From: Austropuccinia psidii
Taxonomy: Eukaryota; Basidiomycota; Pucciniomycetes; Pucciniales; Sphaerophragmiaceae
Assembly: GCA_023105745.1 (NCBI GenBank)
Contig: JALGQZ010000011.1
Coordinates: 22,904,975-22,968,974, forward strand
Reading direction: 5' to 3'
DNA length: 64,000 bases
Shown here: positions 12,480-24,755 of the stretch, piece by piece
Layout of the letters: the number at the start of each line of letters is the position of its first letter
How positions within the stretch are numbered: position 1 is the first letter of the stretch
Notes under the pieces: generated by a model
The model's input: only the letters and a program-made list of their open reading frames with translations
Database searches by the model: none
What the model was told of the DNA's origin: nothing
Translations under genes and position numbers: made by a program

Positions 12480-13591
12480 AAGCCAGGTATTTTCCAAATA
12501 TTGCAAGAATTAAGGATTTTTGAATTGCTTTTGAAGCTTCTTCCAGTTGTCTTTGAAAGACTTTTCAGTGGATGAATACAGAAACTTAGAAATGAATCCC
12601 AAAGTCATTAATAAGAGCAATAATAAGAGTAAGAGTGTATTACTTGATTCCAAACACCCATAAAATCTTCAAAATCACTTCCATGACCCATTTTCTTCAT
12701 GCACTGAGAAGATACATCTTTATTTATGTACCAAATGCATAAAATTACTTTTGAGTCTGGGAAGAGCTAATTAAGAGAGTTTTTCAAGCCAAAATCCCTG
12801 TCAATAACAATTACTGGAGGGGGACCAATATTGGTGTTGTTGAGGAATTTTTCTAAGTATTGATTTAATGCCCAAGTATATGAGGGTTCAGTTTCATTCT
12901 TCATCAAACAACAAGCCCCAGAAAAGGTCTTATTGGTTGAGCTGAAGCCAACAATATGAAAAAGGGGCATTTTTTACTCATTTATTTTATAAGTAAGAGC
13001 CATAAGAACAACATGAGGAAACCCATGAATGAGTTTTATGGAAAGGGGGTTAGTGAAAAACAAGAAAGTAATGTGTCCCTAAGAATCCCTTGCAGAGGGC
13101 CACACAAATTTTCCCTCTTTGAGGGTTTCAATAAGACACTCAATGGGCCTTCTGCCTTTCAATTCATCTTTCTCAATTTTCTTGACTTGGTTGTAAATGT
13201 CTTTAAGGATTACAGGCCTTTCAGACTACCTCTGGCTGCATAATTAGACCTGAATTTGCCTTGGCATGAGCAGTGATTCAGAAATTTGAGCAGTCTGGGA
13301 TGTTTCTTGCTCATTGAATTTTCTGAAAGAAGGATGTGAAATAATATTTTCAGTGTCATCATGGCTGTGTTCAGGGTTTTTCACTTTAAGATTCCAAGTG
13401 GTACTATTGGCATACCTTCTGGCATAAAGTCTAAGTGGACCGTCAAGATTTATTGAAGTGACTGTTTTGGAGGAGTTTTTGTTGGGATTTGTGGTTCCAG
13501 ACCTGTCACAACCCATTTCAATTTGGTTGTGGGTCATATTGGACTTCAAGGTGGACACAGCATACCCTTGTGCCCTGGAAACATTATTCAC
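12480..13591 (-). pseudogene. MULE transposase N-terminal and catalytic region, copy 2 (broken)
   Basis: Minus-strand frame 13,591-13,244 reads an N-terminal domain with GYAVSTLKSNMT, GCDRSG and PEHSHD. These fit the C..C..HxH arrangement of FAR1/WRKY-GCM1-type zinc DNA-binding domains of MULE transposases. The second Cys seems to be replaced (LDGPL where NCPF-like text is expected). Further left, LMALTYK stands where the family usually has an Asp-containing LMDxTYK, so the first catalytic Asp looks lost. MPLFHIVGFSSTNKTFS and PPPVIVIDRDFGLKN follow at 12,970-12,767. In-frame stops separate these pieces. The copy lacks the C-terminal OTU-like part because the duplication breakpoint excluded it. 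Confidence 0.75.
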
Positions 13592-14139
13592 ATGCTTCCA
13601 AGGAAGCTCAAGGGTCTGAAATTAACCTTTAGTTGGGGGTTGAAGCATTATTGAGTGAAAATTCTGTTTAAATTTTGAAAAAAGGAGAATTCAGGGATTG
13701 AGAATGAGGACAGAACCTTTCAAACTGTGAAAAAAAGTGATAACAGGTGTTAAAAATCAAAAGAAGTGGTTGAAATGTAGGATTAATATATGAGGGAAGG
13801 TAAAAGATTGGAATTTTAGAGGCTTGTAAGCAGGTTGTTTGGGAGGAAACTGCAGTCTTTAGGGGAAAAATGGGTGAAAAGCTTTGCAAAATTGCTTTGG
13901 TAATGCTCTTATTCAAAAAAAAATTGTTTGGGGGGGATAATGTGGTTTATTTGGGTGTTTTGATTTTTTTTTGGGGGGGGGGATGTGCAAAAAAAAAATT
14001 ATAGAATTGGGTTAGAGGGGTTTTGTGGGGAAGAAATCCTTTTTGGAAGGTTTTGGACCAATACAGGTTTTTCGTGTTTCATTTTCAATTAAAAATGGGC
14101 CCAGGGAACCCCTTATGTGTTTTTACTAAATACATATGT

Positions 14140-14219
14140 GTTTTTACCAATTTATGGCAAAATCACATAAGGGCTTACATGTTTTTTACCAGAATGCCTA
14201 TGTGCTTTTACCAACACCC
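14140..14219. repeat. MULE 5' terminal repeat, copy 2
   Basis: Reads TTACCAATTTATGGC, AAGGGCTTACATG and GTGCTTTTACCAACACCC. The last 50 bp or so match the right end of the MITE ending at 60,506 almost base for base apart from C/T changes at former CpG sites (ACATG here, ACGTG there). This defines the element's right edge. Confidence 0.8.
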
Positions 14220-15475
14220 TTTTTGAATTATATTATGGAGTTTAAAAATTAAGTAAGATTTCAACTTATTTTTTTTTTAATATAATAATTTTAATAATCA
14301 ATAAAGAATTTGAAAAAGACAAATCTTTGAATATATGTTTTTATTATTTTTTCAAAAAGAATGAATTAATCAATTAAATTATTAAAACATTATATTTTTA
14401 GTTGTATTCCATCTTTTCAATGAAATAATTTTCAGAAAAATGTTGAAAGAAATGATAATTAAAAATCAAATTATAGTATATATATTCTTTAAAGTAAAAT
14501 TTAATTTCTTTCAAAACATTTTATAATTATTAAAAAAAGAATAATACTGTATATATGGACAAGGTTTACTTGGCTGATAAAGCTTTTTCTAAGATTTACT
14601 AGTAGAGGACACATAATTTAATCAAATTCAATATCTTTTAAAGCCTTACTTAAACTCACTATTGACTAACTGATTCACTCAATCTATTAATATAATGAAA
14701 AAATCAAATATTATGTTGTACCATAGAGCAAGCCTGGATCCTGAGTAAATAATCAGTTTTGAGTAAGCCATTTATCAGAAGTCTCCTGGTTGTTCCTTAC
14801 TAAAATAATAAATTAGTGGTTTCAAACTGAAGAAATTTAGGACTGGCCAAATGGCTATTGGGTATTGGTACTACCCTCATAAAATTCCAAAAAAATATTA
14901 ATTAGAGGTTTATTCCTTTCAAATAATTTGTGAAAACTATCAAAATGTACAAAAGACAGTTAAAGTATCAATTTTTACCATAATGATGAGGATTAGTAAA
15001 ATGCAATTAATAATTGAGTACAGATTTAATAGATGTTTATTTGGTACTGGTAAATTACCCACTTAAATCATATTCAGTATATATTAGAAAACCTTAAGAA
15101 TTAGTTAATAAAGAATGACAGGAATAACTTATAAGTCAAACTTTTAATAAAGTATATTTTTTGTTTTATTTTTTCAAAAATTAAAAATATTAAAAAAAAT
15201 GAAATTGAAACTAAATATATTATTTAAAAAAAGATAAAAGATAAAAAAATTTAAATAAAGAAATAATTAATTTAATTTAATTTAATTTAATTTTTTATTT
15301 TCATTTTTTGATCTAAAAACTTGATTCTTATTTAAGTTTCAAAACAAAAGAAACAAAATAATGATCTAATATATATATATATATATATATATGTATTATC
15401 TTATAAAAAAAAGGAAAAATATTATCAGCTAAAAATTAAGTTCTTAATAATATTAAAGTATTTTATATAATATTT

Positions 15476-16148
15476 TTTTTAAATTTGAATTAAACATATA
15501 ATTTTTTGATTTTTTTTCTAAAAAAAGAAAAACACATCTTATTTTTTTTACTTTTTTGGTTATTTGATATATATATTTTTTTTTGAATGTGTTTTTTTTT
15601 TTTGCAAAAGAAAAATCAAAAAAAAATCAAAAATTTCATGTTAAAATAAAATTTTTAATATTTAATATATATATATATATATATATATATTTAAATTTAT
15701 TCATTTATTCAATTTCAAATTTCAAATTTATAATTACAATCATACTTATATTTTTTCCTTCTTTTTATGAAATTTTGATATAGAAAATTAAATTTTCAAA
15801 GTTGAATTTAATTGGATTTTCTATTTCTCTGCTAATAATTATTAATACTTAAATGAATTAAAATCAAAAGTCAAATTTCAATAATAGGAACTCAAAGTAT
15901 CAAAATATCAGAATTCAAAATCTTGAGTTTTTTTTTTGGTCAAAAAATTAGCAAACTAAATTTAGGTTTGGAATTTAAAGTACCAAAAAATAATTTTTTA
16001 TATACTTAATAACAAATTCATTAGGTTTTAGAAAAGTTACTATCCTCAAAAACATATTTATCATTAATATTGAAATAAATTTTCAAGAAATTATTCCCTC
16101 TTTGAATTTTTGAAAATGCTCCCCTCTTTCCCCCCAAAAAAATAAAAC
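15476..16148. other. AT-rich unassigned sequence
   Basis: Between the tandem duplication and the solo LTR. Contains an AT microsatellite at about 15,666-15,690 and T runs. Nothing coding or structured was recognised. Confidence 0.6.
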
Positions 16149-17565
16149 TGTCAGCCTGTGACTCAAACCAGAGCACAAGCATGACAGCCAAATACCATAA
16201 ACCAATGGTAAAGCCAAGATACCATCAAAACATGGAGCTGAGCCAAATAAGCTCAAAAGGTTTCAAAAGACCGAGGGAACTCACCTCTTTCCAAATATAC
16301 AAGCTCTATTATCATAAGAAAAAGAATAACAGAGTTATTCCTTCTCAAAGTTGTTTCTGAGCATAAGCCTTAATTTTCACCTCTCATCTGAAATCCAGAG
16401 GAAGAGGCTTAACCCCAGAGAATGATTATTCAAATTGAAGCTCTAAGTCAGGGCTATCAAATGGTACTAGCCAAATTGAGCTAACAGAAAAATTACCGAA
16501 GTTATGGCCAAAATAAGGTCAAATAAGGTTGAACAAAATATTTACCTCTCATCTAACTTCTACAATTTTAGTGTGAGATGCCTAAAGTGGGGTCTTTCTG
16601 GAAGGAAAAAAATTAGGGCTATCTGATGGTGCCTTCCATTTATCCATATCTCATCTTTAAGAAAAGTTATGGAGGAAACAAGCTCAATGCAGATATTGAG
16701 AAAATAATATATCTGAATAATAAAACTTGTACATGGAATAACTTTGCCATATTTAATATGACCCATACCAAATGAGGTACCATTGTGTATATCACATCCA
16801 GGTATACACAATGAACCAACTTTGACCTCAATATATCAAAATCTGACAAAGGTATAGCATTTTTAAGGTTAAAATCCCACAATGGGGCCAATACCCCTTT
16901 TCTGTGGGATGATATCCCACAACTATTATTGTGAGGTGTCAAACAGATAAAGAAGAATGTTTATACTTCAATACCTCATAGTTCATTTAATACTGGGGTC
17001 CCATACAGGCTCTGTACAGCATTCTACGCGTCATACACGTCAGAAGAGAGCTGTGTGGTCCCCAGATGAAAATTTTCACCCTGTATTGGTGAAAACTGCC
17101 CAGATGTGGTTTCAAAGCCACATCTGAGCCCAATACAGTGTATACAGGCTTTGTGGAAGCTGCAAATCAGTACTCAGAAGCAAAAAACTCTTCACTTCCT
17201 CTATGTGGATGGTCTAGAGGGCCATTCCACCCCATTTTAGGATAAAAGGAGGCCATTTCTCCACCAGAAAAGGTTTCCTCATCCTTCTCTTGAATTCCTA
17301 TGTAGTAAGACTGTCCAAAACAGCTATAATCTTGGAAATAACCAGGTATAATTATAAATATAACTATTTTAGTCTTTTATGATAATAACCCAATTGATAA
17401 AGCTGCACCCAGGGCTTTCAACAGTGCTCACCACTACTAAAAGGCTTTTAGTAAAGCCCTTTTTATTTTGATTAAAACCTCTTTTATCTTTATTATCTGT
17501 CTCACAGTCATAGTCTAGCATGTAAATACTATTTATTATCACCTCTTCATTGACTCAGCCTGACA
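16149..17565 (+). mobile_element. Solo LTR of the E2 gypsy family (plus orientation)
   Basis: Starts TGTCAGCCTGTGACTC and ends GACTCAGCCTGACA, the TG...CA ends and short inverted termini expected of an LTR. It is flanked by a perfect 5-bp target duplication AAAAC (16,144-16,148 and 17,566-17,570). Its body aligns, reversed, with the LTR at 19,159-20,595. The family is tied to E2 because the same LTR abuts E2's polypurine tract at 24,750. No internal sequence is attached, so it is most simply a recombined solo LTR. A TATA-like GATAAAAGG lies near 17,240. Confidence 0.9.
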
Positions 17566-17570
17566 AAAAC

Positions 17571-18997
17571 CACCCATAAAGAACTTAATAATTATTCAAT
17601 AATCTTGTATCAGATAAATAAATTTGAATATGAAACAAATTTCAAAATTGAAGATATTTTTTGTTCATTAAATCAAATTCATTAAGGAATATATTTTATG
17701 CCACAAAAAAAAGTAATTCTAAGACTTAAATTTATAAAAGGAATAAATTAACAAGCTTATTAAATGATAATTCAAAAAATTATTCTTTTTTGAAAGATCA
17801 GCTCATATTATTGAAGAAATTCCAAAATTGAAAAATAGATCTAACTATAAAAAGCAAGACCTTCAAATTTCATTAAAAATTAATTTATCAAGATTAGGAT
17901 TATTTTTGTGGTCACTGTATTACTTCAAGATTGGGGAGATTATACAGAATATTAATCAAGTGGCCAATGTCTCATCAAAGGATAGAGGATCAAGGTGTTA
18001 TGAGAGAAGAGGGACTGACAGGATGCTATGGGTTTTTAGAAGAAAGTTTGATACGATTGTCACAGTTAACAGAAAAGGATTTTGAATCTTTCTTTGAATG
18101 TAAATTTTTTTTAAATTGACTAAATGTTTAAGAAATTTTTTTCGATGTTAATGATTTTTATGAATTTAGACTAAAATAATAAATGTCAATCCAGATTGTT
18201 TATGATATGAAGAAACAGTTTGTTTAATTAATTTTTGTCTGCACAGATTACTTGAATGATTCAAGTATCTCTCAGGTTATGAAGATAAAAATCTTTCCAG
18301 AAATATTTCATTTAAAAGATAAATACTTACTTTCAGATTAAGATAATCAAAGCTGTACCTAAATAATTATAAAAAAATATAGAATTTATGAATTGAAATT
18401 ATTCCAACAGAACCTTTAATTTCCCTGGAAAGCTTAAAAGTTAAAATTTGGCATGAAATTGGTATTCAATAAGTGAAAATAAGAATTAGATTTGTATTTA
18501 ATAAGAGATTCATGGTTTTTTAAGTTAATTAGTTAGTTATTTAATATTGAATAAATTTAAAAAAAAAACAGGAATAAATTAAAATATCATTATAATTATT
18601 AAAATACTCCAGATTTACAAAATATTGATCAAAATTGTAATTTATATATAAATTCAAATATGAAGTAAATAATGAAAACTTTAAAATTGGAAGGGTATAG
18701 ATAACAATGAGTTAATTCAAAAAATCATTCTTTCAATTTATTATTTTTAAATAATAGTAAATTGAAAATTAAAGTTAAAAATTTTGTTCACTATAAATAA
18801 AAATATAATTTATAATTAGAAATGATAAAATTGTATATATTACATTGGGTAAAATATTTTTTTCTCTCTTTTTGAAAAAATAATAGAAATCATATTTTTG
18901 ATATTCAACAAAAATGAATGAATAAATTTTATGTTATATATATATATATATCAAAGTAAATGTTTTTTAAATCATAATAATGAAAAGATATATCTAA
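17571..18997. other. Unassigned AT-rich sequence between LTR insertions
   Basis: No repeat homology within the window. A plus-strand frame at 17,931-18,119 reads WPMSHQRIEDQGVMREEGLT and then LEESLIRLSQLTEKDFESFF. It looks more protein-like than its surroundings, has no recognisable domain and is only about 60 residues long. It may be the tail of a decayed gene. The rest shows nothing but A/T-rich sequence and an AT run near 18,935-18,952. Confidence 0.4.
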
Positions 18998-19158
18998 TTC
19001 CAGGCTCAGTCCATGTACTTACAGCTCCAAATCTAACTGTGACCTGGATTAATAAGGTTAAAATAGGTTGAAAATAAAGTATAAGGGCTTTAATATAGAG
19101 ATATAGTGGTGGTGAGCACTGTTGAAAGGCCTTCATGTAGCATTGTCAATTGGGTTAT

Positions 19159-20595
19159 TGTCAGGCTGAGTCTATGATGAAGGTGTAATAAGGCTATTTA
19201 CAACTTTAACTATGACTGTGATAGGGTAAAATAAATTGAAAAGCGGTTGGATTATAGATAAAAAAGGTATAAAATGGAGTAATAAGGGCTTTACTATTAT
19301 AAAATAGTGGTGGTGAGTGCTGTTGAAAGCCCTGGGTGCAGTCTTACCAGTTGGGTTACTAGAATATAAAACAAAATACTCAAATTTAGAGTATAACCTG
19401 GATATTTTCCAAGAATATAACTGTTTTTGACAGTTGTACTACATAGGAATTCAAGAACAGGATGAGGAAACCTTTTCTGGTGGAGAAAAGGTCCCTTTTT
19501 ATCCTAAAATTGGGTGAAAAAGGCTACTAGACCTTTCCACTTAGAGGAAGTGAAAATTTTTCACTTCCAAGGACTGGCTTGTGGCATTCACAAGGCCTGC
19601 ATAGCCTGTATTGGGCTCAGATGTGGGTTTGAAACCACATCTGTGCAGTTTTCACCAATACAGGGTGAAAATTTTCATCTGGGGACCCCATAGCCCTCTT
19701 AGGATGTGTATGAAGCATAGAATGCTGTACAGAACCTGTACAGGACCCCAGTATTGACCAAAATATGCGGTATTGAAGTATAAACAGAATTCTTTGTCTT
19801 TTTGACACCTCAAAATCATAGTTATGGGAGAATATCCCACAGTAAGGCTGTATTGGTCTAACTGTGGGAGTTTGACCTTAAAACTGCCATACCTTTGTCA
19901 ATTTTTGAGATATCAAGCTCAACGTTGGTTCATTGTGTAGCCCTGGATGTTTTATACACAATGGTTCCCCATTTGATATGGCTATTATTAAATATGTAAA
20001 AGTTATGCTATGTACAAGAGTTTTCGTACATATGTATGATTTGCTTGAAATCTGTATGGAACTGGTTTGCCCCATAACTTTTGTTCTAGATGAGATATGG
20101 GCAAATTGATGGAACCATCAGATAGCCCTCATTGTTCTCTTTCCAAAAAGGCCCCACTTTAGGTATCTCACACTAAAGCTGTAGAAGTTAGATGAGAGGT
20201 GAATATTTCATTCCCCCTTATTTGACCTTATTCTGGTCATAGCTTCAGTAATTCTGATGCTAGCTCAATTTGGTTAGTACCATTGGATAGCCCTGACTTT
20301 GAGCTTCATTTTAAATACACATTTGATGGTGTTGAGCCTCTTCCTCTGGCTTTCAGATGAGAGGTGAAAAATAAGGTTTCTGCTCAGCAACAACTTTGAG
20401 CAGGGATGACTTTGTTATTCCTTGTCCTATGATGGTGGGACTTGTATATTTGGAAAGAGGTGAGTTTCCTCTTTCTTTTGATACTTTTTATCTGGCTTGG
20501 CTCAGATTCATGTTTTGGCAGTATCTTGGCTCTACCATTGGTTTATGGTGTTTGGCTGTCATACTTGTGCTCTGGTTTTGAGTCACAGGCTGACA
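19159..20595 (-). mobile_element. Solo LTR of the E2 family nested in E2's own 3' LTR
   Basis: Begins TGTCAGGCTGAGTC and ends GAGTCACAGGCTGACA, 1,437 bp, flanked by GTTAT on both sides (19,154-19,158 and 20,596-20,600). The flanking sequence is LTR of the same family, so a family member inserted into an older copy and then recombined to a solo LTR. It lies inverted with respect to the solo LTR at 16,149-17,565. Confidence 0.92.
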
Positions 20596-20931
20596 GTTAT
20601 TATAAAAATTACTAAAATACTTAAGATTAAAAGTATAACTGATTTTTCCCAATAGCTAACTGTTTTTGACAGTTTTACTACATAGGAATTCAAGAGGAGG
20701 ATGTGGATTTCTCTTTTGGGCAGAGAAAGGTCCTTTTTATCCTGAAAATGGGTGAAGAGGTCCTCTATACCTGTTCACATAGGAAGAGTGAAGATTTTTC
20801 ACTTCCAAGGACTGGCTTGTTGTTCTTACCATGGCTGTATAGCATTTATTGGGATCAGATGTGATTTTAAAACCACATCTAGGAAATTTTCACCAATACA
20901 GGGTGAAAAATTTCATCTGGGGACCACACAG

Positions 20932-23841
20932 AAAGGGTGCTCCCTGTTCCCTCAGGTTAGGGAATTCCCTTGCATCTGAAGGATGGGCACAATGTTTTCT
21001 ATCAGAAACAAATTAATACCCAAATGGAATGGGGAATGGGCCAAGTGGCTAACACTGACAGGGGAGCAGCTCATTGTTGCATGTATAATTTTTATTAATT
21101 TCATCAAAACAATTCAATAAAGATACTAAAAAGTCAAAATTTCACAGCCTAAGTATCAGAATAATAAGTAGGGCCAAAGATCCATTTCCAGTTCTTCAAA
21201 CAAGACAATTGTTCCACATGCATACTTGACAAAGTTTCCCTCTGATAGCTAAGGATCTTGTGTCCTCCTGAGAAAATGCGCTCAGAGGATGCACTTGTGG
21301 CTGGTATTGATAAGTGCTTTTGGGCCATTACATGAAGGGTCAGGAACATTGTTTTACTACTCTTCCAAAAGAGTAGGATATTGATCTCCTTGTGTTTGGG
21401 AGGTTCTGCAAAGAAACATTGAGCCTTGCTTTCTAAGGTGCTGGACTCTATTGATGATGTTGGATACATCTCATCATATAAAGCCTGGCCATTGATAGTA
21501 GTTGAGCTGGGTATCTCAGCATTCGTGTCAGCTGGTTTGGCTTCTTCAAAATGAAACCTTGTGTCTTCTTAAAATATGCCTTTAAAATGAGCTGGAGAGG
21601 TACCAAAGTGACTCAAAGTTGAATCATAAGTAATGAAGAACTTAAATTTGAAGCATGGATCAAGAAAAATTGCACATATGAATGGTTTCTTTCCAAGTAA
21701 AACTTTGAGGTATTTTGAAAGGTATTCAGTCATTGCTTTGGCAGAAGGTTTGATGGGAGATAAATCATATTGCTGAGATGCCTGAATGACCAATTTGTTA
21801 TCAAATATTGAAATTACTAAGGAGATATCAATAGAGACTTACTTGTTTTATTCTTTTAATTAGCAAAATATATAGCGGCAAAGCCTTATTTATTGTTGGG
21901 TATCTTTCTTTTCAAATGATAAGGGTTGCTTTGTATAAGGGATGCAGAAAGTTTACAATTATGACTACATTTTCTCACTCAAGCTGGGCTAGTCGGAAGT
22001 GAGCCACATTATCAGGGCTACAAAACTGATTGAAAGCATCCTTGAGATTTAAGGCTTGCTCAAGAATTTTGTAAGTTGAATTCCATCTTGTGCAAACATG
22101 TGTCAAGAGGTTTGAGAATTTCTCTGGCTTTTTGCCATTGTAGACTAGATTCAACATTGTAATAAATTTCTCGCAGTGTTGTGGGCTTTGTTTTAAATAA
22201 AATCCCAGTTTTGCTATTTGTAAAATAATCAAGTCATATTGCAAATGGTTTCCATTGGGTGTGTCCAATATGTTTGATATGTCCATTAAATGGCTTATTG
22301 GTGATGGGGAGGAGTTTGTATTTGTGAGAGCACTGAGACCATCATGCGCAGGCAGGTGGATAATATGTGCGATGCACCCAATTTAATTGGTATCAGCGTG
22401 GAATGTGGGGACACTCCAATGGATTTCTTGAGCCATACAAATATTTACTGAGGCATTATTGGTAGTGATGCAAATAATACTTGAGGCAATTTCATAACAG
22501 TTAATAGCCTTGAGAAAGTGATTGGAAAGCAAGATTCCTAAATGGTTGCATTTGTCAGAAAAAGCCTTTATTAGCTATGAAGAGAGAGACCAACTTACCT
22601 TCTTTCTTGGTTAGAGTGAGTATAATCTATTTAAGATTGAATTCAGGAGCCAAATAGTGACCTGTGACTGCCATGAAGGAAGTCACATTGGGACTGGTCC
22701 AAAAATTGGTTGTAAAGGATATATATTGATCATGGTGCTTAAGGACATTGCAAATGTGTGATTGGTGAAAAAAATAAACACTTGATAAGTGGAATGTTAC
22801 AGCAGTGTGTTTGACTAAAATTTCCAAGATTGTTGAATTTCATAGTTGATGGAGTTCACAGAATAAAGTTGATTTGGTAATAGACAATGGGAGATCACAA
22901 TTAGAAATGAAGTATACAAGGGAAGTTTTGAGCAAATCTAAGCATAATTGCTAGGAAAAACAAGAGGATGAAAATAATTCAAGTTCCCCCAAAGCTATAA
23001 GATATTCTCAGGTGTTTAGTCTTTGAAGCCTGGAAAAACTGATCAAGAGTGCAATTAGTGCTTTGGGATATTCCACTGAGCTTTGGGTTGGCCAATCAAT
23101 GTTTCACAGTAAGGTGATGACTCATACCTTTTGTACTACCAGTGAAATCACATTTGATCTTCTTGGAACATGGTTTTCCAGCCCAATTAATCACATGACA
23201 TTCCACCTATTCCCTGTCAAAATTGGAAAAGTACAGCCACACCCAAAATTGCTTTTGGGTGGGGTTTGTTGACAATGATAGGTGTTGAAGGACAGGAGGG
23301 TGGTTCTGAAGACATGAGGGATTGAAAAAATAAAGCTAACATAATCAGACAATTAAGGAGGAAAAAAGAAAATTGGAAAAGCAAATGGTATAAAGGTTGA
23401 CAGGAGAAGGAATTGGTGGATTAAGTAAGCTTAAGATGTTTGATTTTGGCAACAATTCGGACTCCAAATCAAAAAGAAAGTGACAAGTAACAAAAAATGA
23501 AAAGTGGAGGCAAGAAGAAAGAAGTGAGATTTAGAAAGTAATTCAAAAAAAAAGAATTTTCAAAGTCAGGGTTAGAATCTTTAATTTTCCTACAAAGAGG
23601 AGGAGCAACAAGCAAAAAAAATTAGAATCAGCAAAGCCAATGGTCGAAAACAGGACATGAGAAGGAAAGTGGGAGGGTTTATAAAATAAATAAATAAGAA
23701 CCCTAAACTCCTTCCTGCATCCCATTGATCCTGGAGTGTATCATACAAGACCATACAATACTTGGAATTATTTGGCCAGTTGGTTAGGTACAGGAAAAGG
23801 GATTATCAGGAGGTATCAAAAATTCCACGGGGCCACCCTGG
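20932..23841 (-). mobile_element. hAT-superfamily DNA transposon
   Basis: About 2.9 kb flanked by an 8-bp duplication CCACACAG (20,924-20,931 and 23,842-23,849), the hAT hallmark. The ends are short imperfect inverted repeats: AAAGGGTGCTCCC at the left and, reversed, CCAGGGTGGCCCC at the right. They match the common CAGGGTG-type hAT termini with a mutated first base at the left. Minus-strand transposase remnants occupy 21,149-22,960. The segment 22,960-23,841 shows no recognised coding. Confidence 0.9.
21149..22960 (-). pseudogene. hAT transposase (broken)
   Basis: Minus-strand blocks occur in the order expected of a hAT transposase. HHDQYISFTTNFWTSPNVTS (about 22,730-22,670) is the first RNase H-fold strand. 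GCIAHIIHLPAHDG (near 22,350) is the second conserved block. TRWNSTYKIL (near 22,080) and LDPCFKFKFF (near 21,650) follow. The C-terminal dimerisation segment HLSIPATSASSERIFSGG comes last (near 21,300). The usual catalytic Asp of the TTDxWTS motif is Asn here. Stops, such as TAA just before GCIAHI, and frame changes separate the blocks, and some gaps may be introns. The protein would bind the element ends and perform cut-and-paste. This copy looks inactive. Confidence 0.85.
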
Positions 23842-24755
23842 CCACACAGACCTCTTCTGATGTGTATTACAAATAGAAGGATGTAAAGAACCTGTATGGA
23901 GACCCCATATTAGCCAAAAAATAAGGTATTGAAGGATAAAAGAGCTCCTTTTTAGAAGTGACACCTCATATTCAAGTATCTGGGAAAGTATCCCACAATA
24001 AAGGTGAATTGGCCCAACTGTGGGATTTTAACCTTAAAAATGCCATACCTTTGTAAGTTTTCAAGATATCAATCTCAAAGTTTGTTAATTGTGTATCCCT
24101 TGATGGGGTCTACACAATGGTACCTCATTTGGTATGGATAAAATTAAATATGGCAAAGTTATACCATTTTTAATTTCCATTATTCAGTTATGGTTTCTCC
24201 CAAAATCCTGTATGGAACTTGTTTGCCCCATAATGTTTGTTCTAAATGAGCTATAGGGAGATTGATGACACAATAAGATAGCCCTGATTGTTATTTTTCC
24301 AAAATGACCCCACTTTAAGTATCTCACACCAAAGCTGTAGACATCAGAAGAGAGGTGAATGCTTTATTTACCTTTCTTTGGATTTCTTTTGGACATAACT
24401 TCTTTATTTTTGGATCTAGCCCAGTTTTGATAGTACCATTAGATACCCATGAATGAGAGCTTCAATTTTCAAACCAATTTCATGGGGTTCAGCCCATTTC
24501 CCTGGATTTTAGATGAGAGGTTAAGATCAAGGTTTATGCTCAGAAATTACTTTGAGACTGAATAACTTTTATTATTTTTTCTGTGATTATGGGAGTTGTA
24601 TATTTAGAAGGAAGTGAATTCCCTCTTCCTTTTGGCACTTTTTGAGAGGTTTTTGCTGATCGTTATGTTTTGGTGGTATTTTACCTTACTACTGGCTCAT
24701 GGTATTTTGGCTATCATGCTTGTGCTCTGGTTTTGAGTCATAGGCTGACATACTC

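Larger units (their letters stand above)
12357..15475. repeat. Tandem segmental duplication, unit 2
   Basis: Second copy of the 3.1-kb unit, beginning TTTGGAGCCAAATTTAAACC at about 12,369. It carries MULE 5'-half pseudogene sequence, the MULE terminal repeat at 14,140-14,219, and the same 1.25-kb AT-rich flank with an AT microsatellite near 15,369-15,392. It ends about where the repeated text ATTAAAGTATTTTATATAAT is followed by unrelated sequence near 15,475. Confidence 0.85.
18998..24750 (-). mobile_element. 3' LTR of gypsy element E2, split by a solo LTR and a hAT element
   Basis: Three pieces, 18,998-19,158, 20,596-20,931 and 23,842-24,750, join into one LTR of about 1.41 kb that is collinear with the solo LTRs at 16,149 and 19,159. 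The first gap is solo LTR 19,159-20,595 (5-bp duplication GTTAT). The second is the hAT element (8-bp duplication CCACACAG). The right end reads CATAGGCTGACA and directly abuts, on the minus strand, a purine-rich AAAGGAAGAGTA tract and the E2 pol terminus. That identifies it as E2's 3' LTR. The left end has lost the TG (TTCCAGGCTCAGTC), and no target duplication can be scored there. Confidence 0.85.

Noticed and set aside
16149..20595. One large TIR transposon bounded by the inverted 1.4-kb repeats
   Set aside because: Each arm has its own 5-bp target duplication and TG...CA ends, so they are two separate LTR insertions.
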